From the NCBI GenBank assembly GCA_020073085.1, contig JAIQFV010000001.1:248001-312000 (forward strand): 64,000 nucleotides of DNA, given 5' to 3'. The notes beneath the pieces were generated by a model. It was not told the origin of the DNA. It was given only the letters and a program-made list of their open reading frames with translations, and made no database searches. Below, in pieces: positions 24,353 to 32,885 of this stretch. The position numbers and the translations under genes were made by a program. This stretch comes from Terriglobia bacterium. Its GTDB lineage: Bacteria > Acidobacteriota > Terriglobia > JAIQFV01. Each line of letters opens with the position of its first letter. Within the stretch, counting starts at the first letter, position 1.

Positions 24353-26437
24353 CTACTTCAAATACTGATCCAGCCAGTCCAGCCATCGCTTGAAGACGTC
24401 GTTCTGTCGAACGGGATCGCCGGGAAAATGGCCGCGCACGGGGTAGGCATAAAATTTCACCGGGATGCCATTGTCTTTCAATGCGTGGTACATCTTGTAG
24501 GACTGAGTAATCGGAACGCGGAAGTCGCCGGTGTCGCACAGGATGAGCGTTGGAGTCTTCACTTGGGCGGCGTATGTGATGGGCGACTGTTCTCGATACA
24601 ACTTCATGTTGTCACCCAGCCAGGGAGAGCCGCCGAACGAAAGCCCATCAATCACGTTGAAGTCGCTCAAGTTGTACTCATCGACCACGTCGTTCACCGC
24701 AGCCCCCGACACAGCCACCTTCCAGTTGTGATAATGGCCGATGAGCCACGAGGTCATATATCCCCCATACGACCAGCCGGAAACACCGATCCGGGCGGAG
24801 TCGATGAATCCCTGCTTCTCGAGCTCAGCCATTCCGGCCATCACATCCCGGCCCGGCCCATCCCCCGCATCCTTTTCGATGGCGCGCTGATAGGCGTTGC
24901 CGAGGTTGTCGCTGCCCCGGTAGTTCGGTTCGAAGACCACGTATCCGTGAGATGCAATCAACTGGTCGAAGAAACTGAAGTTGAGGACAGAGGCGGCTTG
25001 CGGGCCCCCGTGAAGGTGAAGGACCAAGGGATATTTTTTGTCCCTCTGGAATCCGGGCGGGAGCACCAGCACTCCATCCTCCTTAAACCCAGTCGGGCCC
25101 TGCCATTCAAATGCTTCTTCACCCCCGAGGTCCAGCGCAGCGACCTCCTGATTAAAATCGGTCAGTCGCTGGGGTTTTGAATCGGCCGAGGACAAGTAGT
25201 AGAGTTCGGTGGGATGATGTGAAGAGCTTCCCGCGAAGGCAATGGCTCCGCTTTTCCCCACATTCGCATCGATCCAAAACAACCAAGAGGGATTGACATC
25301 TCCCAGGTTGACTGGCTTCGCCGGCCCTTCCAAAGGCTGGATCCACATTGAGACATGTGGGCCACTGTGCCCGCCCACGAGGAGGGATTTGCTGTCGGGC
25401 ATCCAGATGGCGCGGACCAGGTTGCGATCGATGGACCGAGTGGTGTCCGCACCCTCCCCGCCGGTGGAAGAGGTGACATAGATTTCATTCTCATTGTTGA
25501 TGTTCCCGTCACGAGAATAGAGATAGGCGATGTGGGCGCCATCGGGTGAGTACACCCCCAAGCCCTCCAAGTCCGCGTGCGGGGTCAGTTTCTGGATTTT
25601 TCCGGTGGCGACATCGAGGAGCTCAACTACGGACTGATTGGCGTCCCCGAGAAATGGCGTGGCCTGCTTTGTAAAGGCGAGAAACTTCCCGTCCGGCGAC
25701 CAGGAAAGGGGGGATGCGGGAGGTGAGGGAGGCAGCGTCTTGGCAAGACTCCAGGAACCGGAGGTGAGCCGGCGAGCCTTCCCGCCGTCCGCAGGGATCA
25801 TCCAGATATGGGAAGGAGTCGGCGCTGACGTCGCCAAAAAATCGATGTTCCCCACCTCAAACGCGTCGTTGTGGTTCTTGATGTCCTCTTTGTTCGCCGG
25901 CTCGTCCGGAGTCACGTAGGCAATCTCCTTCCCGTCCGGGCTCCAGGCAAACTGCTCCACACCCTCTGGCGCGTCAGTTATCTTGCGGGGTTCCCCGCCG
26001 TTCATTGGAAGGATAAGGATTTGTTCATGCGCCTCTTTTCCCGTTCCCACCGCGGCAACAAACGCCAGTCGATCACCGTCTGGCGACCAGCGGGGCGAGC
26101 CCAAACCTTTCCGATCAAAGGTCAGGACACGCTCAGACCCGGTCGCGATATCAACAAGCACCAGTTCACTGTCCTGCCGATCCTCTTTCCAGTTCACCCG
26201 CGAGACGAGGACGACAATCGATTTCCCATCAGGGGAGATCTGCGGATCGGATACCCCGACAAGTTTCTGTGCGTCGGCAAGTTCAATGTGCCTTGCGGCG
26301 AAAAGGGTTCTCTCGATAGGAATCAGAGCTAAAAGCAGCAGGAAGCCCGCCTGAAGCCATCGTCCTGCTGGAAGGACCCGGAAGGATAAATTCGCACCCG
26401 TTCCTGCGGCCCTTGGGGGAGGCTGGAGTGTTGTCAT
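24353..26437 (-). CDS. S9-family prolyl oligopeptidase/acylaminoacyl peptidase, exported
   Basis: 694 residues from the ATG at 26437, which has GAGGA upstream; an in-frame TTG at 26458 is less likely. An N-terminal hydrophobic segment (FLLLLALIPI) suggests export or anchoring. Residues ~60-440 form a PD40/WD-like beta-propeller (repeated SPDGKxIxxV motifs such as ISPDGKSIVVLVSR). The C-terminal ~250 residues are the alpha/beta-hydrolase with nucleophile Ser556 in GWSYGG, Asp638 in GDFRVP and His670 in RGHFPGDP, a complete triad. These enzymes cleave short peptides after proline or remove acylated N-terminal residues. It is divergent from an S10 carboxypeptidase, consistent with joint peptide scavenging. 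Confidence 0.92.
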   Translation of the reverse strand: MTTLQPPPRAAGTGANLSFRVLPAGRWLQAGFLLLLALIPIERTLFAARHIELADAQKLVGVSDPQISPDGKSIVVLVSRVNWKEDRQDSELVLVDIATGSERVLTFDRKGLGSPRWSPDGDRLAFVAAVGTGKEAHEQILILPMNGGEPRKITDAPEGVEQFAWSPDGKEIAYVTPDEPANKEDIKNHNDAFEVGNIDFLATSAPTPSHIWMIPADGGKARRLTSGSWSLAKTLPPSPPASPLSWSPDGKFLAFTKQATPFLGDANQSVVELLDVATGKIQKLTPHADLEGLGVYSPDGAHIAYLYSRDGNINNENEIYVTSSTGGEGADTTRSIDRNLVRAIWMPDSKSLLVGGHSGPHVSMWIQPLEGPAKPVNLGDVNPSWLFWIDANVGKSGAIAFAGSSSHHPTELYYLSSADSKPQRLTDFNQEVAALDLGGEEAFEWQGPTGFKEDGVLVLPPGFQRDKKYPLVLHLHGGPQAASVLNFSFFDQLIASHGYVVFEPNYRGSDNLGNAYQRAIEKDAGDGPGRDVMAGMAELEKQGFIDSARIGVSGWSYGGYMTSWLIGHYHNWKVAVSGAAVNDVVDEYNLSDFNVIDGLSFGGSPWLGDNMKLYREQSPITYAAQVKTPTLILCDTGDFRVPITQSYKMYHALKDNGIPVKFYAYPVRGHFPGDPVRQNDVFKRWLDWLDQYLK

Positions 26438-26608
26438 GGATGTCCTCGCTTGGTTCAAGATTTGATTTCAGAGGTCGAGCCGTCCTGCACCCGGCAGGAC
26501 GTCTCCTGGAGCTTTTGATGGGGCACGCGAAGTATAACGATTCTGTGGCGAGCGGTAAAGCGGCTGGCTCCAAATGTCCAGGCTCCGGTCGTGGCCCTTG
26601 GCTTGCCG

Positions 26609-26638
26609 TTGACTTGTCGTTTCCTTACCAGATAGAAT
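26609..26638 (+). promoter_or_regulatory. Candidate sigma-70-type promoter for the S10 peptidase gene
   Basis: TTGACT (26609-26614) and TAGAAT (26633-26638) are separated by 18 bases and lie about 60 bases before the S10 peptidase start. The match to the -35/-10 consensus is good but unproven. Confidence 0.4.
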
Positions 26639-26700
26639 CCCTTCCACTCAGTTGACTTGAATTCATGCAATTCGCACTTTTATTCGGGAGGGCGGCAACA

Positions 26701-28260
26701 ATGCGAAGCATTTGGGGTCCTGGTGTGCTGGCTATACTTTTGATTTCGGGGCAGGCGACAAAAGGTGTTGCGCAGACGCCGGAGCGAGATTCGAAGGCTG
26801 CAGGAGCCAAGGCTGCCAGCGAGGTTCCGCCCCCCAAAGAGGAATCCTCCGTAACCGAACACTCCCTTCGCATCGACGGGCAAGCAATCCCCTACAAGGC
26901 AACGGCGGGGACGATTTTGATCAAGGATACGCATGGCGAGCCGACCGCCGCCATCTTTTACATCGCCTACACGCGGGCCGACGTGAAGGATTTGAACCAG
27001 CGGCCCCTTGCATTTCTATACAACGGGGGACCGGGATCCTCCTCGGCCTGGTGTCACATGGGCGCCTTTGGTCCCCGCCGCGTGGTAACCGCGGATGCTC
27101 AGGCGACGCCGCCTGCCCCTTATAAGATCGAAGACAACACGAACTCCCCGCTCGACAAGGCGGATCTGGTGTTCATCGACCCCGTCGGCACCGGCTTCAG
27201 CCGGGCCGTCGGAAAAGCCAAAGATAAGGACTTCTGGGGAGTCGACGAGGATGTCGAGTCGCTGGCGCAGTTCATCCTCACTTACGTCAACCGCAACGAC
27301 CGGTGGAACTCACCGAAATTCCTGATCGGCGAGAGCTACGGAACATTCCGTTCGGTCGCGCTGGCCAATTACCTGCAGTCCCGCGATGGGATGTATTTCA
27401 ACGGAATCGACCTGATCTCAACGGTCCTCGACCTGGGCACTCTCTCGTTCCATCCGGGCGAGGACATGCCTTACGTTTTTTATCTTCCCAGTTACGCCGC
27501 CACGGCCTCCTACCATAAAATCCTGAAGAACCGGCCCGAAGATTTCAGCGCATTTTTGGAGCAAGCGCGCCATTTCGCGGCAACCGAGTACGCTGACGCC
27601 CTGATGAAAGGGGCAAAGCTCAGCGGGGCTGAAAAAGGCGCTGTAGCGAAGAAGCTCGCGGGCTATACCGGCCTCGGTGAAGATTACCTCTTGAAGGCCA
27701 ATCTCCGGGTCACGCTGGGCCAATTCAGGGAAGAGTTGCAGCGCAGTGGCGGCCGCACCACCGGCCGCCTGGATGCACGGTTCTCAGGACCCATCGAAGA
27801 TCTGCTCGCGGAAAACGCCACCTACGATCCTCAGAGTGCCGCCGTTTCGGGGGCATTTACAGCCGCCTTCAACTATTATGTCCGGGATGAATTAAAATTC
27901 GGCGGGGACAAGCACTATGTTCTCGGAAATCGCGACGCGGGACGGAACTGGAACTGGAAACGCGGCGAGGCCCGGGGAGGAGGTTTCCCCGGTTCTCCGA
28001 ATGTCATGGGAGATCTGGTACAGGCCATGATAACCAATGCTCACCTCCAGATTCAGGTTGAAAACGGGCTATACGATCTGGCGACCCCCTTTTTCGCCAC
28101 CGAGTACACTATGGATCACCTCGGCCTGCCTGAAATGCTCCAGGGCCATATCCGCATGGATTACTACGATGCGGGCCATATGATGTATTTGAATGAGGAG
28201 TCCCTCGCCAAACTCAAGAAGAACGTTGCTCGGTTCATTGAGGCTGCAACCAGGCCGTAA
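26701..28260 (+). CDS. S10-family serine carboxypeptidase, exported
   Basis: 519 residues from the ATG at 26701, preceded by GGGAGGG; an upstream ATG at 26665 lacks a ribosome-binding site. A signal peptide (MRSIWGPGVLAILLISGQAT) is followed by a low-complexity segment and the S10 fold. The oxyanion/binding motif YNGGPGSSSAW lies near residue 107, the nucleophile Ser212 in GESYG, Asp459 in YDLATP and His493 in DAGHMMY. S10 enzymes remove C-terminal amino acids, usually at acidic pH. The gene diverges from the S9 peptidase across 263 bases that probably hold both promoters. Confidence 0.93.
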   Translation: MRSIWGPGVLAILLISGQATKGVAQTPERDSKAAGAKAASEVPPPKEESSVTEHSLRIDGQAIPYKATAGTILIKDTHGEPTAAIFYIAYTRADVKDLNQRPLAFLYNGGPGSSSAWCHMGAFGPRRVVTADAQATPPAPYKIEDNTNSPLDKADLVFIDPVGTGFSRAVGKAKDKDFWGVDEDVESLAQFILTYVNRNDRWNSPKFLIGESYGTFRSVALANYLQSRDGMYFNGIDLISTVLDLGTLSFHPGEDMPYVFYLPSYAATASYHKILKNRPEDFSAFLEQARHFAATEYADALMKGAKLSGAEKGAVAKKLAGYTGLGEDYLLKANLRVTLGQFREELQRSGGRTTGRLDARFSGPIEDLLAENATYDPQSAAVSGAFTAAFNYYVRDELKFGGDKHYVLGNRDAGRNWNWKRGEARGGGFPGSPNVMGDLVQAMITNAHLQIQVENGLYDLATPFFATEYTMDHLGLPEMLQGHIRMDYYDAGHMMYLNEESLAKLKKNVARFIEAATRP

Positions 28261-28596
28261 GGGGAACGAACCGGATGGATATCTGGGGCAGCGCGGAATG
28301 ATCCCGCCATCCGAGCAAGAGAATCCAAATCCCAAATTTCAAACAAAACCCAAATTCCAGTAACACCTGATTAAAGTCCGGGCAAAACGCTCCCGTGGGC
28401 AGTTGTGTCCGAAGCTCATGCTGATCGCCATTCAATACTCGTCCCTTTCCAAGGCATCCCGAGAACAGAAGTTCCCGGAAGGATGAACTCAAGAATCCTC
28501 TCGATTTTAGCCTTCGCTCCACACATAATTCGACCCGAAGCAGCCTATCGCTGGACCGGAGTGTCCACTGCATTGATGATTTCCATGGAGGATCTT
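28261..28596. other. Intergenic region before the patatin-BamA gene
   Basis: 336 bases with one A-rich dispersed repeat (28320-28360). The patatin frame remains open upstream to 28405, but this extension lacks a ribosome-binding site and would bury the signal peptide, so it is treated as non-coding. Confidence 0.5.
28320..28360. repeat. A-rich dispersed repeat, copy 2
   Basis: It shares AAAACCCAAATTCCAG with copy 1 at 22553-22602. It lies just downstream of the S10 peptidase stop. Confidence 0.6.
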
Positions 28597-30792
28597 GTGA
28601 GATCACGCCTTCCCCTGATTTTGACCTTGCTTCTCTTGTTCTTGAATGACGTCACCTCGGGACAGCAGTCCTCGCCGTCACGTGCACGTCCGAAGATCGG
28701 CATCGCTCTGGAGGGTGGAGGAGCCAAGGGCCTGGCCCACATCGGTGTATTGGAATGGCTTGAGGAACACCGGATCCCTATCGACTACATCGCGGGGACC
28801 AGTATGGGAGGTCTGGTCGGGGGCCTCTATGCCACCGGCAAACGACCGGATGAGATTCGAGAACTAATCAAGGAAATCGACTGGGACAAGGTGTTGGCAG
28901 GGAGGACGCCCTACCTGGATCTCGACTTCCGTCGCAAGGAAGATCTCCGTGCCAATCCGAATGGGCTGATTGTGGGCCTGCGCCACGGCCCCCAACTGCC
29001 GAGCGGATTGAACTCCGGCCACGAGGTGTCCCTCATTTTGGACCGCTTAGTCCTCTCTTACTCCGGGACGAATAATTTTGATGATTTGCCGATTCCATTT
29101 CGGTGCGTGGGAACCGATCTGGTTTCCGGAAAGCCAGTCGTCTTCAAAGAGGGCTCGCTGGCAGAAGCTCTGCGCTCCACCATGTCTTTGCCGGGAATCT
29201 TTTCACCGGTCAAACACGCTGGAACAGTCTTGGCGGACGGCGGGCTGTTGAACAACTTGCCCACGGATGTGGTGAAGCAGATGGGGGCAGACATCGTCAT
29301 CGCCGTCCACTTAAGTTCAGCTCCTGTTAATCCGAGGGATTTAGGGTCTCTATTAGGGGTGGCCCAGCGATCCATCGAGGTCATGATTGGCGCCAACGAA
29401 CTTCGTGGGATGGAGTTGGCCGACATTTTGATTACCGTCGATGCCGGGAATTACTCCGTCCTGGACTTCAAGAAAGCGGGTGAGATTGTGCCCCGGGGAT
29501 ACGCCGCGGCCCAAGGGAAAACGAAGATTCTTTCTGAGTTCTCTGTCGATGAGGAGGCCTGGCAGCAGGTCCTCGCGCGGCGCGAGTCGCGGCGCATCCA
29601 TTCTCAACGCACGCCGCAGTTCGTGGAGGTAAGAGGAACCAGCACAGAGATGGCTCGCGACATCCAGAAGGAGCTCTCGGGATATATGGGTCGACCGATG
29701 GAACCGGCACAGCTGGAGCGGGATCTCACCCGGCTGACCGGCGTAGGTCGCTTTAACCGGCTCAGTTATTCGATCACCGAGCGGAACGGACAACCTGGGC
29801 TCCTGATCCTCGCCGACGAAAAGGACTATGCACCACCCGTGTTCAAGCCGGGATTCGTTGTCAACGGGTCCGACCCCAAGAGTGTCCAGTTTTCTTTTGG
29901 CGGACGGCTGACCTTTCAGGATGCAGGGGGATATCGATCGGAACTGCGCTCCGATCTCTCGCTCGGCACTGTGTATGCCATTCGCTCCGAGTACTATCAT
30001 CCCCTGACCTCGTCGAGCCGTTGGTTTATTGCCCCACGAGCCGGGGCAAGCAGTTCCTCCTTCAATATCTATTCTCGAAATACACTCCTCTCCGAATACC
30101 GGATGAACCGGACTGAGGTGGGCGCCGATTTCGGGTACTCCTTCGACCGGTTCAGTGAACTTCGTCTCGGCTATGAGGTGGGTTATCTCAATGCCAGCCG
30201 GCGTATTGGCAACCCTTTGCTTCCCTCGCAAAGTGCGCGAACGGGTGCGAGCTCGCTCCGTCTGATCATGGATCGATTGGACAGCCCGGTGATTCCTCGC
30301 CGGGGAATTGGACTCGAATGGAAGGCACAATGGGTCGATGCTAATCTCGGCGCCCACTCGGGGTTCCCGCTCTCGGAGGCGACCTTTCAAGTTTTCCATC
30401 CGATCAGCGATCCCGCTTCGATCTATCTGCTGGCGGCCGGGGGAACCACCTTCGGACACAATCAAACGGGCTTGCCGCCCTTCTCGCTGGGCGGGCCATC
30501 GCGGCTGGCCGCCTATGGCATCAATGAATTTCTCACGAACCAGTACTTCTATTTTCGGGCGGGCTATCTCCACCGGTTGGCCCAGTTGCCTCCCTTCCTG
30601 GGTAATGCCATTTACATCTCAGGCCTGTATGAAGTCGGGAAGGCCTACAACCTGTCGAACGTCACGGGTCTGCCCAACGACGGGGCAGTTGGGCTGGTCG
30701 TCGAAACGGTCCTCGGTCCGGCTTTCATCGGCGGCAGTTTGGGAGACAGTGCTCACCGAAAATGGTTCTTCCAGTTGGGAAAGGTGTTCTGA
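28597..30792 (+). CDS. Patatin-like phospholipase fused to POTRA and BamA-type barrel (type Vd autotransporter, PlpD-like)
   Basis: 731 residues. The GTG at 28597 is preferred because GGAGG sits five bases upstream and a signal peptide follows directly (RSRLPLILTLLLLFLNDV). Residues ~33-300 are a patatin domain with the oxyanion loop EGGGAKGLAH, nucleophile Ser69 in GTSMGG and Asp214 in ADGGLLNN, a complete Ser/Asp dyad. A single POTRA-like domain (~330-410) and a 16-strand BamA-like barrel follow, ending in the aromatic WFFQLGKVF. This is the layout of type Vd secretion systems such as Pseudomonas PlpD, in which the barrel exports the lipase domain. Phospholipase A activity is expected from the family. 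The 172-bp repeat array starts about 30 bases after the stop. Confidence 0.92.
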   Translation: MRSRLPLILTLLLLFLNDVTSGQQSSPSRARPKIGIALEGGGAKGLAHIGVLEWLEEHRIPIDYIAGTSMGGLVGGLYATGKRPDEIRELIKEIDWDKVLAGRTPYLDLDFRRKEDLRANPNGLIVGLRHGPQLPSGLNSGHEVSLILDRLVLSYSGTNNFDDLPIPFRCVGTDLVSGKPVVFKEGSLAEALRSTMSLPGIFSPVKHAGTVLADGGLLNNLPTDVVKQMGADIVIAVHLSSAPVNPRDLGSLLGVAQRSIEVMIGANELRGMELADILITVDAGNYSVLDFKKAGEIVPRGYAAAQGKTKILSEFSVDEEAWQQVLARRESRRIHSQRTPQFVEVRGTSTEMARDIQKELSGYMGRPMEPAQLERDLTRLTGVGRFNRLSYSITERNGQPGLLILADEKDYAPPVFKPGFVVNGSDPKSVQFSFGGRLTFQDAGGYRSELRSDLSLGTVYAIRSEYYHPLTSSSRWFIAPRAGASSSSFNIYSRNTLLSEYRMNRTEVGADFGYSFDRFSELRLGYEVGYLNASRRIGNPLLPSQSARTGASSLRLIMDRLDSPVIPRRGIGLEWKAQWVDANLGAHSGFPLSEATFQVFHPISDPASIYLLAAGGTTFGHNQTGLPPFSLGGPSRLAAYGINEFLTNQYFYFRAGYLHRLAQLPPFLGNAIYISGLYEVGKAYNLSNVTGLPNDGAVGLVVETVLGPAFIGGSLGDSAHRKWFFQLGKVF

Positions 30793-30824
30793 CCGATCGT
30801 GGGCACTTGAAGCCGGGCGATCCC

Positions 30825-31738
30825 ATGAGCCATGCAGGCGCATGCAAGCAAAGAACGCCGGGTGCCGCAGACATGCGCTTTTTGCATGTCTGCGAACCCC
30901 ACCCCGCCGGATTGCCTCACCAGATCATCCTGGCGCTCCCATGAGCCATGCAGGCGCATGCATGCAAAGAACGCATGCGTGCGGCACCCCAAGCCAATCT
31001 TTCCCATGAGGCCCAGGACCACAGACCATCCGGGTGCCGCAGATATGCGCTTTTTGCATGTCTGCGAACCCCACCCCGCCGGATTGCCTCGCCAGATCAT
31101 CCTGGCGCTCCCATGAGCCATGCAGGCGCATGCATGCAAGGAACGCATGCGTGCGGCACCCCAAGCCAACCTTTCCCATGAGGTCCAGGACCACAGACCA
31201 TCCGGGTGCCGCAGATATGTGACCGCCGCGGTGCGCATGTCTGCGAACCCCACCCCGCCGGATTGCCTCGCCGGATCATCCTGGTGCTCCCGTGACCCAT
31301 GCAGGCGCATGCATGCAAAGAACGCATGCGTGCGGCACCCCAAGCCAACCTTTCCCATGAGGTCCAGGACCACAGACCATCCGGGTGCCGCAGACATGCG
31401 CTTTTTGCATGTCTGCGAACCCCACCCCGCCGGATTGCCTCGCCGGATCATCCTGGCGCTCCCGTGACCCATGCAGGCGCATGCATGCAAAGAACGCATG
31501 CGTGCGGCACCCCAAGCCAATCTTTCCCATGAGGCCCAGGACCACAGACCATCCGGGTGCCGCAGACATGCGCTTTTTGCATGTCTGCGAACCCCACTCC
31601 GCCGGATTGCCTCACCAGATCATCCTGGCGCTCCCGTGACCCATGCAGGCGCATGCATGCAAAGAACGCATGCGTGCGGCACCCCAAGCCGATCTTTCCC
31701 GTGAGGCCGAGGAGCGCTGACCATCCGGGTCCCGCACC
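30825..31738. repeat. Tandem array of a ~172-bp hairpin-rich unit, six copies
   Basis: Measured from the ATGAGCCATG/GTGACCCATG landmark, units begin at 30825, 30941, 31113, 31292, 31464 and 31636. Spacings are 116, 172, 179, 172 and 172 bases, and the last copy is partial. Copy 1 lacks ~56 internal bases; copy 3 carries seven extra bases in a hairpin loop. Copies are otherwise nearly identical. Each full unit holds a stem GCAGACATGC/GCATGTCTGC, a stem CGCCAG/CTGGCG and a stem GCATGCATGC/GCATGCGTGC. Long open frames cross the array on both strands, but the period is not a multiple of three and no frame has a ribosome-binding site or motif, so coding is not supported. Confidence 0.9.
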
Positions 31739-31972
31739 GGATTGTATTGCAACCCCTGATTCCTCCCCCGAATTGCCGTTTCTGATTTACCTCTTTGGAA
31801 TCCCTGACGTATACTCTCTTCGACCGGACCTTTCACGGGAGAAGACCTCGTGGTCCCCTGAAGTTCCCAATTTGTTCGGCTGTCATCTCGTTTTCCTTCG
31901 GCCTCAATGCAGAGGGACCCAGGCCAATCCATCGAATTCGGGGAGACCACAGACGGGCTTGATCCATCGAAG
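31739..31972. other. Intergenic region upstream of the ABC transporter genes
   Basis: Non-repetitive sequence after the tandem array, probably holding the promoter of the ABC operon. No confident promoter or hairpin was identified. An in-frame ATG at 31907 could extend the ATPase N-terminus. Confidence 0.45.
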
Positions 31973-32755
31973 ATGATCACTCCTACCCCTCAAACAACCC
32001 ATGCCATCGAAACGAGCGGACTGACGCGGCGCTTTGGAAATCTCTATGCCGTGGATGGCCTCGACCTGCGAGTCGAGGTGGGGACGTTTTACGGCTTCTT
32101 AGGTCCCAACGGGGCAGGAAAATCGACCACCATGAAAATGTTGACCGGCCTGCTGGCACCGACGAGCGGATCGATCCGGATATTCGACCAGCCGATGGCG
32201 GACACGGACGAGACCCGATGGATGAAGCGCCGAATGGGAGTGGTTCCCGAAGATTTTGCGCTCTTTGACAATCTAACGGCACGCGAATACCTCACCTTTA
32301 TCGGACGGATGTACTTGCTGCCGCTTCCGACCGTGCGCGAGCGTTGCCAGCAATTGTTGGAAATGATGAGCCTCGAGAACGAAGAAACGAAGCTCACCCT
32401 CGAATTCTCACACGGCATGAAGAAGAAGCTGGCTCTCGCGGCAGCGCTGATCGCGGACCCGGATCTCCTGTTTCTGGATGAGCCGTTTGAAGGCATCGAT
32501 GCGGTCTCGTCTCGCGTCCTGCGCGACATCCTCAAGCGCGCGGTCGAGCGCGGCGCCACCGTGTTTCTCACCTCGCACATTCTCGAGATTGTCGAGAAAC
32601 TCTGCACCGATGTCGGCATCATTGCCAAAGGGAAACTGGTGCATCAGGCTTCGATGGACGAGATCCGTCAAAAGGGCTCGCTTGAGGATGTCTTTCTGAA
32701 AACGGTTGGGAGCGAACAGGCGGAGGCCCGCAAGTTGAGCTGGCTGGAAGAATAA
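31973..32755 (+). CDS. ABC transporter ATP-binding protein
   Basis: 260 residues from the ATG at 31973; an in-frame ATG at 31907 would add 22 unconserved residues. Walker A is GPNGAGKST (44-52), the Q-loop region lies around VVPEDF, the signature is degenerate (EFSHGMKKKLALA, about 144-156, where LSGGQ is usual), Walker B is LLFLDEP (165-171) and the switch His is in LTSH. The lone DevR/CcmA-type ATPase followed 130 bases later by an ABC-2-like permease indicates a two-gene exporter. Substrate unknown; the family covers drugs, lipids and polysaccharides. Confidence 0.88.
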   Translation: MITPTPQTTHAIETSGLTRRFGNLYAVDGLDLRVEVGTFYGFLGPNGAGKSTTMKMLTGLLAPTSGSIRIFDQPMADTDETRWMKRRMGVVPEDFALFDNLTAREYLTFIGRMYLLPLPTVRERCQQLLEMMSLENEETKLTLEFSHGMKKKLALAAALIADPDLLFLDEPFEGIDAVSSRVLRDILKRAVERGATVFLTSHILEIVEKLCTDVGIIAKGKLVHQASMDEIRQKGSLEDVFLKTVGSEQAEARKLSWLEE

Positions 32756-32885
32756 GCTCAGGCCTCTGATCCTCCGGGGGGGGAATGGTCTCCCCGCTTT
32801 CAAGAGACGGTCCAGTGAGACCGAGAGCCGGATCACCGGCCTTTAATATCGCCTCGTGTATACGGCGGATTCACAGGGAATGAAC

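Noticed and set aside
24206-25180. 324-codon frame antisense to the S9 peptidase catalytic domain
   Set aside because: The S9 catalytic triad is encoded on the other strand; no motif in the antisense translation.
29353-30573. 406-codon frame antisense to the patatin-BamA gene
   Set aside because: The opposite strand encodes a protein with full catalytic and barrel motifs; the antisense frame has no motif and is a GC-rich shadow.
30753-31520. Long minus-strand open frame of 255 codons across the tandem array
   Set aside because: It changes reading phase of the repeat unit at every copy, lacks a ribosome-binding site and overlaps the patatin-BamA gene end; it reflects repeat composition, not a conserved protein.
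30825-31738. Possible CRISPR array
   Set aside because: Units are ~172 bases and identical throughout, with no short repeat/unique spacer alternation and no cas genes.
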